Assembly: GCA_013152355.1 (NCBI GenBank)
Contig: JAADGO010000133.1
Span: forward strand, 1 to 39,982
Source: Chlorobiota bacterium
Lineage (GTDB): Bacteria; Bacteroidota; Bacteroidia; Bacteroidales; Prolixibacteraceae
Length of the DNA stretch: 39,982 bases
Reading direction: 5' to 3'
Part shown: in pieces, positions 1 to 7,668 of the stretch
Layout: each line of letters opens with the position of its first letter
How positions within the stretch are numbered: position 1 is the first letter of the stretch
The notes under the pieces: generated by a model
Told to the model about the DNA's origin: nothing
Databases searched by the model: none
What the model saw: only the letters and a program-made list of their open reading frames with translations
Position numbers and translations under genes: made by a program

Positions 1-101
1 TTGTTTTTAGGCAGTCTTTTAGAGGCCTCCTGAGATATATCCCTGCAATAACCGCACGGCAGTATTCCTTTTTGGTACTGGCAATTCACAACATTTTGCA
101 T
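1..101 (-). CDS. Partial N-terminus of a Cys-containing hypothetical protein (runs off left edge)
   Basis: A reading frame opens with ATG at position 101 on the minus strand and stays open to the left edge (33 codons). It begins MQNVVNCQYQ and has a Cys-x8-Cys-x2-Cys arrangement (LPCGYC) that could be part of a small metal-binding knuckle. A purine-rich stretch (GTGAAAAAG) precedes the ATG. It would be transcribed away from the peptidase gene at 297. A frame this short can be open by chance, so the call rests on the start context and cysteine spacing. No family was recognised. Confidence 0.3.
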   Translation of the reverse strand, partial: MQNVVNCQYQKGILPCGYCRDISQEASKRLPKN

Positions 102-123
102 CTTTTTCACAACAAAATACCTT

Positions 124-216
124 ATCTATTGTTATAAAACATAAGGGGGGCTCTTAAAAAATTATTTTTGTAATAAATAGTAATTTTTTGAGTCCCCTTT
201 AACTTTAAACAACTTC
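124..216. repeat. Degenerate palindromic repeat (family 1 end) with long hairpin
   Basis: The right end (197-216) reads CTTTAACTTTAAACAACTTC, the same terminal sequence as the full elements at 9732-9909 and 28516-28679. Inside it, 145-164 and 181-197 form a hairpin: GGGGGCTC, a TT bulge, then AAAAAATTA pairs with TAATTTTTTGAGTCCCC. The left arm outward from 143 resembles the complement of the right end but has drifted. It lies between the divergent partial gene at 1-101 and the peptidase gene. Confidence 0.55.
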
Positions 217-237
217 GTTAAATGCTTTTTTTGTTAA

Positions 238-250
238 GAGACTGTTTAAT
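238..250. repeat. Solo end of palindromic repeat family 2
   Basis: GAGACTGTTTAAT matches 12 of 13 bases of the terminal inverted repeat of the element at 38102-38261. No partner end is seen nearby. It sits directly upstream of the candidate -7 box of the peptidase gene, so it could influence that promoter. Confidence 0.45.
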
Positions 251-256
251 TTTTTA

Positions 257-264
257 TATTTTTG
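257..264 (+). promoter_or_regulatory. Candidate Bacteroidetes -7 box for the C1 peptidase gene
   Basis: TATTTTTG matches TAnnTTTG and lies 32 bases before the ATG at 297. A TTTG at 230-233 is 23 bases upstream, longer than the usual 19-21, so the -33 element is uncertain. Confidence 0.4.
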
Positions 265-296
265 GTAAGTCATAAATTATATGTTATAGAGGGGAT

Positions 297-1502
297 ATGA
301 AAAACTTACGTTATTTATTGTTCGTTTTAATTGCGTTATTTCTTACATCAACAATTAAGGCTGTAAATGAGGGGGATAAGACTGAAGGTTTCAAATTTCA
401 GGATATCATGGTTTTGCCTGCCACACCGGTAAAAGACCAGTACAAATCGGGTACATGTTGGTCGTTTTCAGGATTGTCGTTTTTAGAATCGGAAATGTTG
501 CGGATAGGGAAGCCTGAAGTAGACCTTTCGGAAATGTTTGTCGTCAGGTACAGCTATTCCAACAAAGCCCTGAAAGATGTAAGGATGCATGGGAGCCTGA
601 ACTTTTCTGCCGGTGGTGCTTTTCATGATGTAATAAATGTCATAAAAAAATATGGTATTGTACCCGAAGAGGTGTACAAAGGGTTAAATTATGGCGAGGA
701 AAAACATGTACACGGCGAAATGGACAGGGTTTTAAAAAGCTATGTAGATGCTGTTATTCTGAATAAAAACAAAAAATTAAGTTCTGTATGGCACGAATCG
801 CTAGATGCTATCTTAGATACATACCTTGGAAAGGTGCCCGAGGCTTTTGAATACGAAGGGGAAGAATATACGCCGATAAGCTTTGCCCGTGATTATGTGG
901 GGCTTGATTTGGATAACTATGTTGAGATATCTTCATATTCGCACCAGCCGTTTTATTCGGAGTTTATTTTAGAAGTACCTGATAACTGGGCATGGGGGGA
1001 AGTATATAATGTACCTTTAAATGAGTTGATGGAAATTATCGATTCTTCTCTGGAAAGCGGATATACGGTTGCCTGGGCTGCCGATGTTAGTGAAAAAGGT
1101 TTTTTAACCAGTAAAAAAGGTGTTGCCGTGATGCCTGAGGTTGACCTGGAGGACATGTCGGATACAGAAATTGCACATTGGGACAGTTTATCTGAGAAGG
1201 AGCAGCAAGAGGAACTGTTCAAGCTGGATAAACCTTATAAAGAGGTAAACGTCACGCAGGAAATGCGCCAAACAGCCTTTGATAATTACCAGACTACCGA
1301 TGACCATGGAATGCATATTATTGGACTGGCAAAAGACCAGAATGGGGAAATGTATTACAAAGTGAAAAATTCATGGGGCGATTACAACCTGTATGACGGT
1401 TATTTTTATGCATCAAAACCTTATGTGAGGTACAAAACTACCTGCATAATGGTGAATATACAATCTATTCCGCAGCATATTCGAACAAAATTAAATCTTT
1501 AA
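297..1502 (+). CDS. Secreted C1-family cysteine peptidase (bleomycin hydrolase/PepC-like)
   Basis: Papain-fold peptidase of 401 residues. Residues 1-22 form a signal peptide (basic start, then a hydrophobic run ending TSTIKA), so the enzyme is exported, unlike the cytoplasmic PepC and bleomycin hydrolase it resembles. The active site is intact: oxyanion Gln48 and nucleophile Cys54 in KDQYKSGTCWSFSG, catalytic His337 in DDHGMH, and Asn358 in KNSWGDY. The long insert between Cys and His is typical of the bleomycin-hydrolase branch. It probably cleaves peptides in the periplasm or outside the cell. The gene stands alone, with a -7 box upstream and a hairpin terminator just after its stop. Aminopeptidase activity is inferred from the family. 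The usual C-terminal blocking tail of PepC is not evident here. Confidence 0.9.
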   Translation: MKNLRYLLFVLIALFLTSTIKAVNEGDKTEGFKFQDIMVLPATPVKDQYKSGTCWSFSGLSFLESEMLRIGKPEVDLSEMFVVRYSYSNKALKDVRMHGSLNFSAGGAFHDVINVIKKYGIVPEEVYKGLNYGEEKHVHGEMDRVLKSYVDAVILNKNKKLSSVWHESLDAILDTYLGKVPEAFEYEGEEYTPISFARDYVGLDLDNYVEISSYSHQPFYSEFILEVPDNWAWGEVYNVPLNELMEIIDSSLESGYTVAWAADVSEKGFLTSKKGVAVMPEVDLEDMSDTEIAHWDSLSEKEQQEELFKLDKPYKEVNVTQEMRQTAFDNYQTTDDHGMHIIGLAKDQNGEMYYKVKNSWGDYNLYDGYFYASKPYVRYKTTCIMVNIQSIPQHIRTKLNL

Positions 1503-1536
1503 GGTTTCTTTTAGGCAGCTTCTTAAAAATACCGGG

Positions 1537-1565
1537 CCTTCCTGTATTTATGGGAAGGTTTTTTT
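1537..1565 (+). terminator. Rho-independent terminator after the C1 peptidase gene
   Basis: CCTTCC (1537-1542) pairs with GGAAGG (1553-1558) around a 10-base loop and is followed by seven T residues (1559-1565). It lies 35 bases past the peptidase stop. Confidence 0.7.
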
Positions 1566-1572
1566 ATCTTTG
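1565..1572 (+). promoter_or_regulatory. Candidate -7 box for the exported protein gene at 1606
   Basis: TATCTTTG fits TAnnTTTG and overlaps the end of the preceding terminator. No TTTG is seen at the -33 position. A start of transcription near 1579 would exclude the upstream TTG codon at 1570 as the translation start and favours ATG 1606 or 1621. Confidence 0.4.
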
Positions 1573-1605
1573 GGCAAGGACAATTCATCCGGGGTTGCCG
1601 ATATA

Positions 1606-2553
1606 ATGTTGATCACAGGTATGTTAAGATATAAATCCATTACATTTAGAATCAAAGGGTTGAGGGGATGGGCCATTTTATTGTTAATGATTATAACCCC
1701 TTTTTTGTCAAAAGGCGATGACAGTGGGTGGTGGAATGCCTTGCATGGCTGGCAGCCCGGAATGCCGGGGTGGAGGATGTGGATCAACATAAGCCCCGGG
1801 TATTTGGGCCCCAATGCCCTGCCTGTCCCCGAATTGAAAAGGGGGATTATTACTAATAAAAGTGAAGTGGAGCTGAGTGCTGATTTTCATTTTATGAAGG
1901 GGGACCCTACCCAGGACATTGCCGGGAGGATTTATATACCCTTTGCAAATGAGAAGATTGCCCTCGAATTGTACGGGGTGATGGTAGAAAAGTACCAAAT
2001 GTCGGATGCAGTACGTGACGAACGGATTGCACGCGACCGCGATGGCAAAGGGGTAACCCAGGGAGACCTTTACTTTAGCACCCTGGTTCAGCTGGTTAAA
2101 GACAGGAAGTTCCCCAATACATTACTTCGTATGGCTGTAAAAACAGCTTCCGGGGGAGCCTACAACGCAGCCAGGTATTCGGATAGCCCCGGATATTTTT
2201 TCGACCTGAGTTTCACAAATAAACGCAAGCCGGATAAAATTGCGGGCGTTAATGTGTTTGCAACAGTCGGCTTTTACAGCTGGCAAACTACCGATGCGGA
2301 TAATTTGCAGAACGATGCGTTCCTGTATGGGGGAGGGCTTGAGTATTTTAAAGGTTCGTGGACTGCAGCAACTTCTCTTTCCGGCTATATGGGCTATAAA
2401 GATGAAAGAGACCAGCCGGTTGTCGTTAATATTGATGTCAGGAAAGATTTTGGGCAGAAGGCTTTAAGGTTGCAGTACATTAAAGGTTTGAAAGATTGGA
2501 AATATACTACCCTTAAATTTTCGTTTATCTGGTACTTTAAAGGTGTGAATTAA
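1606..2553 (+). CDS. Exported protein of unknown function, possible outer-membrane beta-barrel
   Basis: Not assigned to a named family. From ATG 1606 it is 315 residues; ATG 1621 is nearly as likely, and the longer frame from TTG 1570 is unlikely because it overlaps a candidate promoter. The N-terminus has basic residues followed by a hydrophobic segment (GWAILLLMIITPFLS), consistent with a signal sequence. The mature part is rich in alternating polar and aromatic residues. It has repeated strand-like stretches (VNVFATVGFYSW, LYGGGLEYF, TLKFSFIWYF) and ends close to an aromatic-rich strand, a pattern common in outer-membrane barrels. The PAP2 gene follows 39 bases later. Barrel topology is an inference; it could also be a soluble periplasmic beta-protein. 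Confidence 0.6.
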   Translation: MLITGMLRYKSITFRIKGLRGWAILLLMIITPFLSKGDDSGWWNALHGWQPGMPGWRMWINISPGYLGPNALPVPELKRGIITNKSEVELSADFHFMKGDPTQDIAGRIYIPFANEKIALELYGVMVEKYQMSDAVRDERIARDRDGKGVTQGDLYFSTLVQLVKDRKFPNTLLRMAVKTASGGAYNAARYSDSPGYFFDLSFTNKRKPDKIAGVNVFATVGFYSWQTTDADNLQNDAFLYGGGLEYFKGSWTAATSLSGYMGYKDERDQPVVVNIDVRKDFGQKALRLQYIKGLKDWKYTTLKFSFIWYFKGVN

Positions 2554-2565
2554 AGTTTCCTTTTT

Positions 2566-2573
2566 TATTTTTG
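2566..2573 (+). promoter_or_regulatory. Candidate -7 box for the PAP2 gene
   Basis: TATTTTTG fits TAnnTTTG and lies 19 bases before the ATG at 2593. There is no clear -33 box, so the gene may instead be read through from the gene upstream. Confidence 0.3.
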
Positions 2574-2592
2574 AGGAATTGAAAAGCAATAC

Positions 2593-3258
2593 ATGTTAAA
2601 AATACTATTTCAAAAAAGTTTCCTTTATTTTATTTTACCATTTATTGCCCTGGTGCTGGGTGGTGCTGTATTGTTATTGTTTTTTGAGAAGGGTGATATG
2701 CTTTTATCTATCAACAAAATCTCAAACAAAGGGCTGGATACTTTTTTCCTTTTTATTACCAATTTTGGGTTGGGAGGGGTTGTTGCCATAGCCGGAATTT
2801 TATTTTCAATATATAAAATTCGTTGGTCGTTGCTTATTTTAACCAGCCTGGGGCTGGTAGGGATATTTACGAACCTGTTTAAAAAAGTATTCTTCCCCGG
2901 CCTGACGCGCCCATTCCATTATTTCTTATACGATGATTTTCATCGGTTTATACATGAAGTACCTCTTATATATTTCAGTACTTTCCCATCGGGCCACACC
3001 ATGGCAATTTTTGCTTTCTGTAGCATGCTGGCATACCTGGCCAGGCAAAAAATATTGAGTGTGCTTTTATTTGCCATTGCATCAATAGTCGGTATTTCCA
3101 GGGTTTACCTGTTGCAGCACTTTTTTATTGATATTTATTTTGGGGCGATCCTGGGGGTCATTTCAACTCTTCTGGCCATTTGGTTAATCGATAAGAAGTT
3201 GATTAAGAATAAAGCACTCCCGGATAAAGGGCTAATGCAGCTGATCTTTAAAAGGTGA
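2593..3258 (+). CDS. PAP2-family membrane phosphatase
   Basis: Integral membrane phosphatase of 221 residues. The three PAP2 signature pieces are present: Lys97/98 to Arg106-Pro107 (LTRP), the central PSGH at 132-135 with the histidine that protonates the leaving group, and SRVYLLQHFFID at 169-180 supplying Arg170, nucleophile His176 and Asp180. About six hydrophobic segments surround them. The family removes phosphate from lipid phosphates such as undecaprenyl pyrophosphate, phosphatidic acid or lipid A, with the active site facing the periplasm. The exact substrate cannot be read from the sequence. The spacing between the first Lys and RP is one residue longer than the usual six if Lys98 is the catalytic one. 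It converges with the DUF2027-Smr gene. Confidence 0.88.
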   Translation: MLKILFQKSFLYFILPFIALVLGGAVLLLFFEKGDMLLSINKISNKGLDTFFLFITNFGLGGVVAIAGILFSIYKIRWSLLILTSLGLVGIFTNLFKKVFFPGLTRPFHYFLYDDFHRFIHEVPLIYFSTFPSGHTMAIFAFCSMLAYLARQKILSVLLFAIASIVGISRVYLLQHFFIDIYFGAILGVISTLLAIWLIDKKLIKNKALPDKGLMQLIFKR

Positions 3259-3330
3259 GGGGTAAGTAAGTCAAAGGATTGCTTACCAGTGCCTAGCCCT
3301 TTTCTACTTATGGGGTATCGAATGTGCCGG

Positions 3331-4371
3331 TTAGCCTCTTTGAAAGATCACCATTGTAGCCCCGTAGCCATACTCTTTAAAAGAAGCATCCTGGAAATAA
3401 TACTTCCTGTATTTTGTTTTAAGCTCTTTAATTATTTCTGCCTTCAGTGTACCCTGCCCAATACCGTGGATAAATACAATACGCTTGGCCTTGTTTTTTA
3501 TGGCCCGTTCCATTTCCGACCTGAACCTGTCCATTTGAATATCAAGGATTTCGTGGTTGCTTAAGCCTGAATAATTATCGAGTAATTCATGAATATGCAG
3601 GTCTACTTCAACAAAATCGGCACTTCGCTTCTTTATACCCGGTTTCTTGGGCTGTATTGATTCTGCTTGTTTTTGCCTCAATACTTCCTGCACGTCCGAA
3701 TTTGTTAGTTTATCCAGTTCAACCGACTGCAGATTATTTGAGATTGCCAGCAGCAAGGCATTGCGTTTAAAAAACATGGTCTTGAAGAATGTCTTTTCTT
3801 TGTAGAACTTTACAGGGTTAACCTTTATTTCTTTAACTACCGGTTGGTATATTTCCCTGCTTTCTTCTGAAAAATAGATGACCTGAAAACAAAAACCGGG
3901 TAGGTCTGTCAAATCGATATGGCTAAAGTCTTCAAGGTGTTTCACCGAATTGGGCTCTTGCGTCCCTGCCCAAACACTTTTGTACAAACCATCAACATTA
4001 TGTGAATAATGGACAATAAGGTGAAAATTACTGTCGTTGACCAGCCATGCCTCAATATCGCCACCTACAGGATTCTCCTCAATTTGCGGGACAAAAGCAA
4101 GGTAAAAGTCAGGATTATCTTTACCCTCAATAAATACGGGCTTTGTTTCTGCCTGAAGGATTGGTTCTTCAGTTGATTCAACTTCCCCGGTGTTTCCAGG
4201 CAGGCTAAACGATTCTGTGACCTCCTCCACCTTCACCAGCTGGGATATCAGGGTGGGTATTTCAAACCCGTCTTCATTTTCAACATGGGCCAGGTTTTTA
4301 CCAACTATCCTGGTTACAACCCCTCCTCCAATATCATTCAAAAACTTAACCTTGTCGCCAACTTTTACCAT
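3331..4371 (-). CDS. DUF2027 protein with C-terminal Smr domain
   Basis: 346 residues. The N-terminus begins with a small basic beta-fold (MVKVGDKVKFLNDIGGGVVTRI), which resembles the strand-binding region of MutS2-like proteins. A DUF2027-type middle part follows (about 90-220). The C-terminal Smr domain (about 255-346) has VDLHIHEL in place of the classical LDLHG motif and an intact HGIGQG loop. Smr domains are associated with nucleic-acid nicking in MutS2 and related proteins. This two-part protein is common in Bacteroidetes, but its role is unknown to me. It is transcribed divergently from queA from a 72-base shared intergenic region. Confidence 0.85.
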   Translation of the reverse strand: MVKVGDKVKFLNDIGGGVVTRIVGKNLAHVENEDGFEIPTLISQLVKVEEVTESFSLPGNTGEVESTEEPILQAETKPVFIEGKDNPDFYLAFVPQIEENPVGGDIEAWLVNDSNFHLIVHYSHNVDGLYKSVWAGTQEPNSVKHLEDFSHIDLTDLPGFCFQVIYFSEESREIYQPVVKEIKVNPVKFYKEKTFFKTMFFKRNALLLAISNNLQSVELDKLTNSDVQEVLRQKQAESIQPKKPGIKKRSADFVEVDLHIHELLDNYSGLSNHEILDIQMDRFRSEMERAIKNKAKRIVFIHGIGQGTLKAEIIKELKTKYRKYYFQDASFKEYGYGATMVIFQRG

Positions 4372-4387
4372 TTCCTTCCATTTTTGG

Positions 4388-4395
4388 CAAATTTA
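4388..4395 (-). promoter_or_regulatory. Candidate -7 box for the DUF2027-Smr gene
   Basis: Read on the minus strand this is TAAATTTG, a match to TAnnTTTG, 17 bases upstream of the ATG at 4371. The -33 position has no clear TTTG. It lies beside the queA promoter on the opposite strand. Confidence 0.4.
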
Positions 4396-4401
4396 CAATA
4401 T

Positions 4402-4432
4402 TTTGGACATCTAAAAGATTAATTTACTTTTG
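4402..4432 (+). promoter_or_regulatory. Consensus Bacteroidetes promoter of queA
   Basis: TTTG at 4402-4405, a 19-base spacer, and TACTTTTG at 4425-4432 match the TTTG-N19-TAnnTTTG consensus exactly. The ATG at 4444 is only 11 bases past the -7 box, so the transcript would be leaderless or nearly so. Confidence 0.75.
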
Positions 4433-4443
4433 CCTGTCATTTT

Positions 4444-5682
4444 ATGAGCGGCTATTCAAATAATAACTATCCCGATGTGGGCAGCATCAATACAAGGGAT
4501 TACAATTACGATTTGCCCGAAGAGCGGATTGCCAAATACCCATTGCCCCAAAGAGATGAATCGAAGCTGCTGGTTTGGGAAAAAGGACATATTTCTGAAA
4601 GCAGGTTTAACCAATTGCCTGACTTACTGCCACAAAGCTCAATGCTGGTGTTCAACAATACAAAAGTCATCAGGGCAAGGCTACTTTTTCAGAAAGAGAC
4701 CGGGGCAAAAATCGAGATATTTTGCCTGGAGCCGGTTGACCCTTCAGACTATCAACTGGCATTTATGCAAACATACCGGGCCGATTGGAAATGTTTTATC
4801 GGGAATGCTAAAAAATGGAAAGAGGGGCAGTTGAAAAGGGCCGTAAAAATAAAACAGGAAGAAATTACCCTTACTGCTGAAATGCTCAAAAAAGGGCAGA
4901 ATGATTACATCGTGCGGTTTCGATGGGGTAAACCGTACACATTCAGCGAAATAATAGAAAATACCGGGATTATCCCCATACCCCCTTATCTGAACAGGGA
5001 AACCGAAGAGAGCGATAAAAGCAGGTATCAAACGGTTTTTGCCAAAATAAAAGGCTCGGTTGCCGCACCTACGGCAGGGCTTCATTTTTCCGATGAGGTT
5101 TTAAAAAAACTTGACGGCAACCTGGTCAGGAGGGCTGAGCTGACCCTCCATGTGGGCGCAGGTACTTTTCACCCGGTAAAAACAGAAACCATAGCCGGGC
5201 ATATTATGCACAGCGAAGCGGTGACAGTTTCAAAATCATTGATATACGAACTTATTCAGTGCGGGGGAAATAAAATTATTGCTGTTGGCACAACCTCGGT
5301 GCGTTCGCTTGAAAGTTTATACTGGCTGGGTGCCCGGTTGAAAAAGGCTAAACCCAACTCGCCGGATCTTCATATTTCACAATGGGAGCCTTATTCTTTA
5401 GAAACAAAACTCACTAAAACAGAGGCATTGGAAGCTATTGTAAATTATATGGAAACCTCGCTACTTGAGGAGCTTCACTTTTCCACCCAAATTATAATTG
5501 CCCCGGGTTATACATTTCATATTATTGACGGTATGCTAACTAATTTTCACCAGCCACAAAGTACTCTTTTACTGCTCGTTGGTGCATTCTTAGGAGACGA
5601 TTGGGTAAAGGTATATAGGTATGCGCTTAATAATGGTTTCCGGTTTTTAAGCTATGGCGATAGTAACCTGTATTTAAGGTAA
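4444..5682 (+). CDS. queA: tRNA preQ1 ribosyltransferase-isomerase QueA
   Basis: S-adenosylmethionine:tRNA ribosyltransferase-isomerase. It transfers and isomerises the ribosyl part of AdoMet onto 7-aminomethyl-7-deazaguanine in tRNA, giving epoxyqueuosine in the queuosine pathway. Recognisable blocks are YDLPEERIAKYPLPQRD (22-38), VAAPTAGLHFS, LHVGAGTFHPVK, GTTSVRSLES and the C-terminal TNFHQPQSTLLLLVGAF. At 412 residues it is longer than the roughly 350-residue enterobacterial enzyme. The extra length is about 20 residues before the first conserved block plus middle insertions. ATG 4444 is the only plausible start, and a consensus promoter lies just before it. No other queuosine genes are in the window. 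Confidence 0.95.
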   Translation: MSGYSNNNYPDVGSINTRDYNYDLPEERIAKYPLPQRDESKLLVWEKGHISESRFNQLPDLLPQSSMLVFNNTKVIRARLLFQKETGAKIEIFCLEPVDPSDYQLAFMQTYRADWKCFIGNAKKWKEGQLKRAVKIKQEEITLTAEMLKKGQNDYIVRFRWGKPYTFSEIIENTGIIPIPPYLNRETEESDKSRYQTVFAKIKGSVAAPTAGLHFSDEVLKKLDGNLVRRAELTLHVGAGTFHPVKTETIAGHIMHSEAVTVSKSLIYELIQCGGNKIIAVGTTSVRSLESLYWLGARLKKAKPNSPDLHISQWEPYSLETKLTKTEALEAIVNYMETSLLEELHFSTQIIIAPGYTFHIIDGMLTNFHQPQSTLLLLVGAFLGDDWVKVYRYALNNGFRFLSYGDSNLYLR

Positions 5683-5725
5683 ATGTAAGCTGGCAGTTAT
5701 AGTGCTAACCAATTCATACAATTCT

Positions 5726-7606
5726 TTATTCTCGGTTCGAATAGAAGCGGTCCAGGATTGAACCATCATTTGCTTCTTTTGATAATGATTCAATAACCTT
5801 TTTCGGGACCTCGAATATATCAAGTATGATAAGCCCATCCAGGCAGTTGTTGAATTTCGGGTCGACATTAAAACCTATAATCTTAGCATTTAGCTTAATA
5901 TATTTTTTTAAGAGTACCGGCAAGCCTGAGTTCAGTGCATCAAGGTCGCCAATACATTTGTCGAGCTTATTGATGTCCTGCTCCATATTCTCCATCAGGA
6001 TATTTATATTGGGGTTGTTGCTTTTGAATTTGTAACGGTTCCTTGGTTTTATGTTTACTGCTTTACGCCAATCAAAATGGTTGGCCATAATGAACCTTAT
6101 AATCAGGTCTTTCGATATTTTCGAATAGTTATTACTGATGCTCACCGGGCCTATCAGGTAACGGTATTCTGGGTTTTTTAGCAGGAAGTATAAAATGCCT
6201 TTCCACAAAAGGAACAAAGGCATGGGTTGGCGTTGGTATTCTTTAATTACAAACGAACGCCCAAGCTCAAGGCTCTCATTTAAGACTGTTGTGAATTGAT
6301 GGTTTGCCCTGAATAAAGTATAGAAATAAAAACCACGTTTACCATACATCCTTAATATTTCCTTGCCTTTCCCAATCCTGTATGCCCCAACCAATCGTTC
6401 TTTATCGTCATCCCATATAAACATTTGGTGGTAATACAGGTCAAATTCATCAATATCAATACTGCGGTTTGTCCCTTCGCCAACTTCCCGGAATGTAATT
6501 TCGCGAAGCCTCCCGATTTCATTTAAAATATTGGGTATTAGCTTTGAGGGGGCACAGTATATGGTGTAGTTCTTTAGTTTTAATAATGTAAATTCATTTT
6601 TTATATGTTGAATCTCATTCAGCAATACCTCTTTAGGCATAGGTTCAATAATAGGTTCAGGCTTGCTGCCGGGTTTGAGCGGATAGTTAAAAAACCATTT
6701 TATTTCTACTTTCGACCTGGTTTCCATGCTATATGTTTTGGCCCTTAGGTACCTTCCGAAATGGTATGTGTCGGCAAATTTTTCCTGGTCTGCAACTCTT
6801 ATCGGATTGCCAATCCTTACCCTGATAGTTTTATTGCGCCTGCTTAACAGTTCTGTTGGTAGTTTATTAGCCCGGAAAGCAGGGTAGATCTTTTCAATCA
6901 GTTTTATCAGCCGGCTGCTTGACCCCTGGAAATAGATCGGTACGACAGGGACGCCCGCCTCTTTTATAAATTTAATTACCGGGTATTGCCATTGTTTGTC
7001 CGAAAAATTCATAAAAGTTTCGTAGCTGCTTGCCTCGCCCGAAGGGAAAATGCTTAATACCCCGCCCGCTTCAAGATGGCTTAATACAGATTTTACCCTA
7101 TTGGGGTTTATTTGGCCATCGTCTTCAGGGGCAAAAGGATTATCGGCAAGGAAATAATCGGCAATTGGTTCGATTTTTCGTAACAGGAAGTTGGGAAGCA
7201 CCTTGATATCGCTACGGGCCAATGTAAGTATCTTAATCAGTAATATGCCGTCAAGCCCGCCAAACGGATGGTTTGAAACGGTAATTACCGCCCCCTGTTC
7301 AGGAATCCTTTTTAGTTCGTTTTCATCAAATTCAAACTTGACCTCTAAAAAACGGATAATTTCGTCAATGAATTCAATTCCCTGTTTCTCACTTACTTTC
7401 CCAAAAATATTATTCAGCTTATTGAATCGAAGTATATACATTAAGAACCTGGCAAAATACTCTCCCCCAAGATAGGTTAACGCAGGACTTGACTTTAAAA
7501 AATCTTTTGGTTTTAAAAGTTCCATTTGCCATTCCAATAGGTTGTTAAAAATAAGCATCGCTTTTGATATTGCGCAAAAAAACAATATGTTTTTTATAAT
7601 ATTCAT
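5726..7606 (-). CDS. Bifunctional O-/N-acyltransferase (OlsF-like aminolipid synthase)
   Basis: A 626-residue fusion. The N-terminal half is a PlsC-type acyltransferase with NHPFGGLDG (112-120) and FPSGEAS (188-194). Five residues separate His and Asp, where four is usual, a form common in this subgroup. The C-terminal half (about 330-530) looks like the GNAT/hemolysin-type N-acyltransferase: DKERLVGAYRIG, then a Tyr/Phe-rich stretch, ELGRSFV and YRYLIGPVSISNNY. Such fusions (OlsF type) are known to make ornithine or glycine lipids: the C-terminal domain N-acylates the amino acid, and the N-terminal domain adds the second acyl chain. The amino acid used here cannot be read. ATG 7606 gives a hydrophobic leader; ATG 7525 (residue 28) is an alternative start. 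It diverges from the ygiQ-like gene. Confidence 0.8.
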   Translation of the reverse strand: MNIIKNILFFCAISKAMLIFNNLLEWQMELLKPKDFLKSSPALTYLGGEYFARFLMYILRFNKLNNIFGKVSEKQGIEFIDEIIRFLEVKFEFDENELKRIPEQGAVITVSNHPFGGLDGILLIKILTLARSDIKVLPNFLLRKIEPIADYFLADNPFAPEDDGQINPNRVKSVLSHLEAGGVLSIFPSGEASSYETFMNFSDKQWQYPVIKFIKEAGVPVVPIYFQGSSSRLIKLIEKIYPAFRANKLPTELLSRRNKTIRVRIGNPIRVADQEKFADTYHFGRYLRAKTYSMETRSKVEIKWFFNYPLKPGSKPEPIIEPMPKEVLLNEIQHIKNEFTLLKLKNYTIYCAPSKLIPNILNEIGRLREITFREVGEGTNRSIDIDEFDLYYHQMFIWDDDKERLVGAYRIGKGKEILRMYGKRGFYFYTLFRANHQFTTVLNESLELGRSFVIKEYQRQPMPLFLLWKGILYFLLKNPEYRYLIGPVSISNNYSKISKDLIIRFIMANHFDWRKAVNIKPRNRYKFKSNNPNINILMENMEQDINKLDKCIGDLDALNSGLPVLLKKYIKLNAKIIGFNVDPKFNNCLDGLIILDIFEVPKKVIESLSKEANDGSILDRFYSNRE

Positions 7607-7668
7607 AAATTTTCATCCAAAACTGTTGTATTATTGTTGCTTGTAGAGTGAAGAAAGGTAAGGTTAAG

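Noticed and set aside
151-153. Loss of the first Gly of the transketolase cofactor motif (SDG instead of GDG; residue positions 151-153 of Tkt)
   Set aside because: The surrounding motif is intact, and I recall this form from Bacteroidetes enzymes, so it is not treated as a defect.
1570-1605. TTG start extending the exported protein by 12 residues
   Set aside because: It overlaps a candidate -7 box and a terminator, and ATG 1606 or 1621 gives a better signal sequence.
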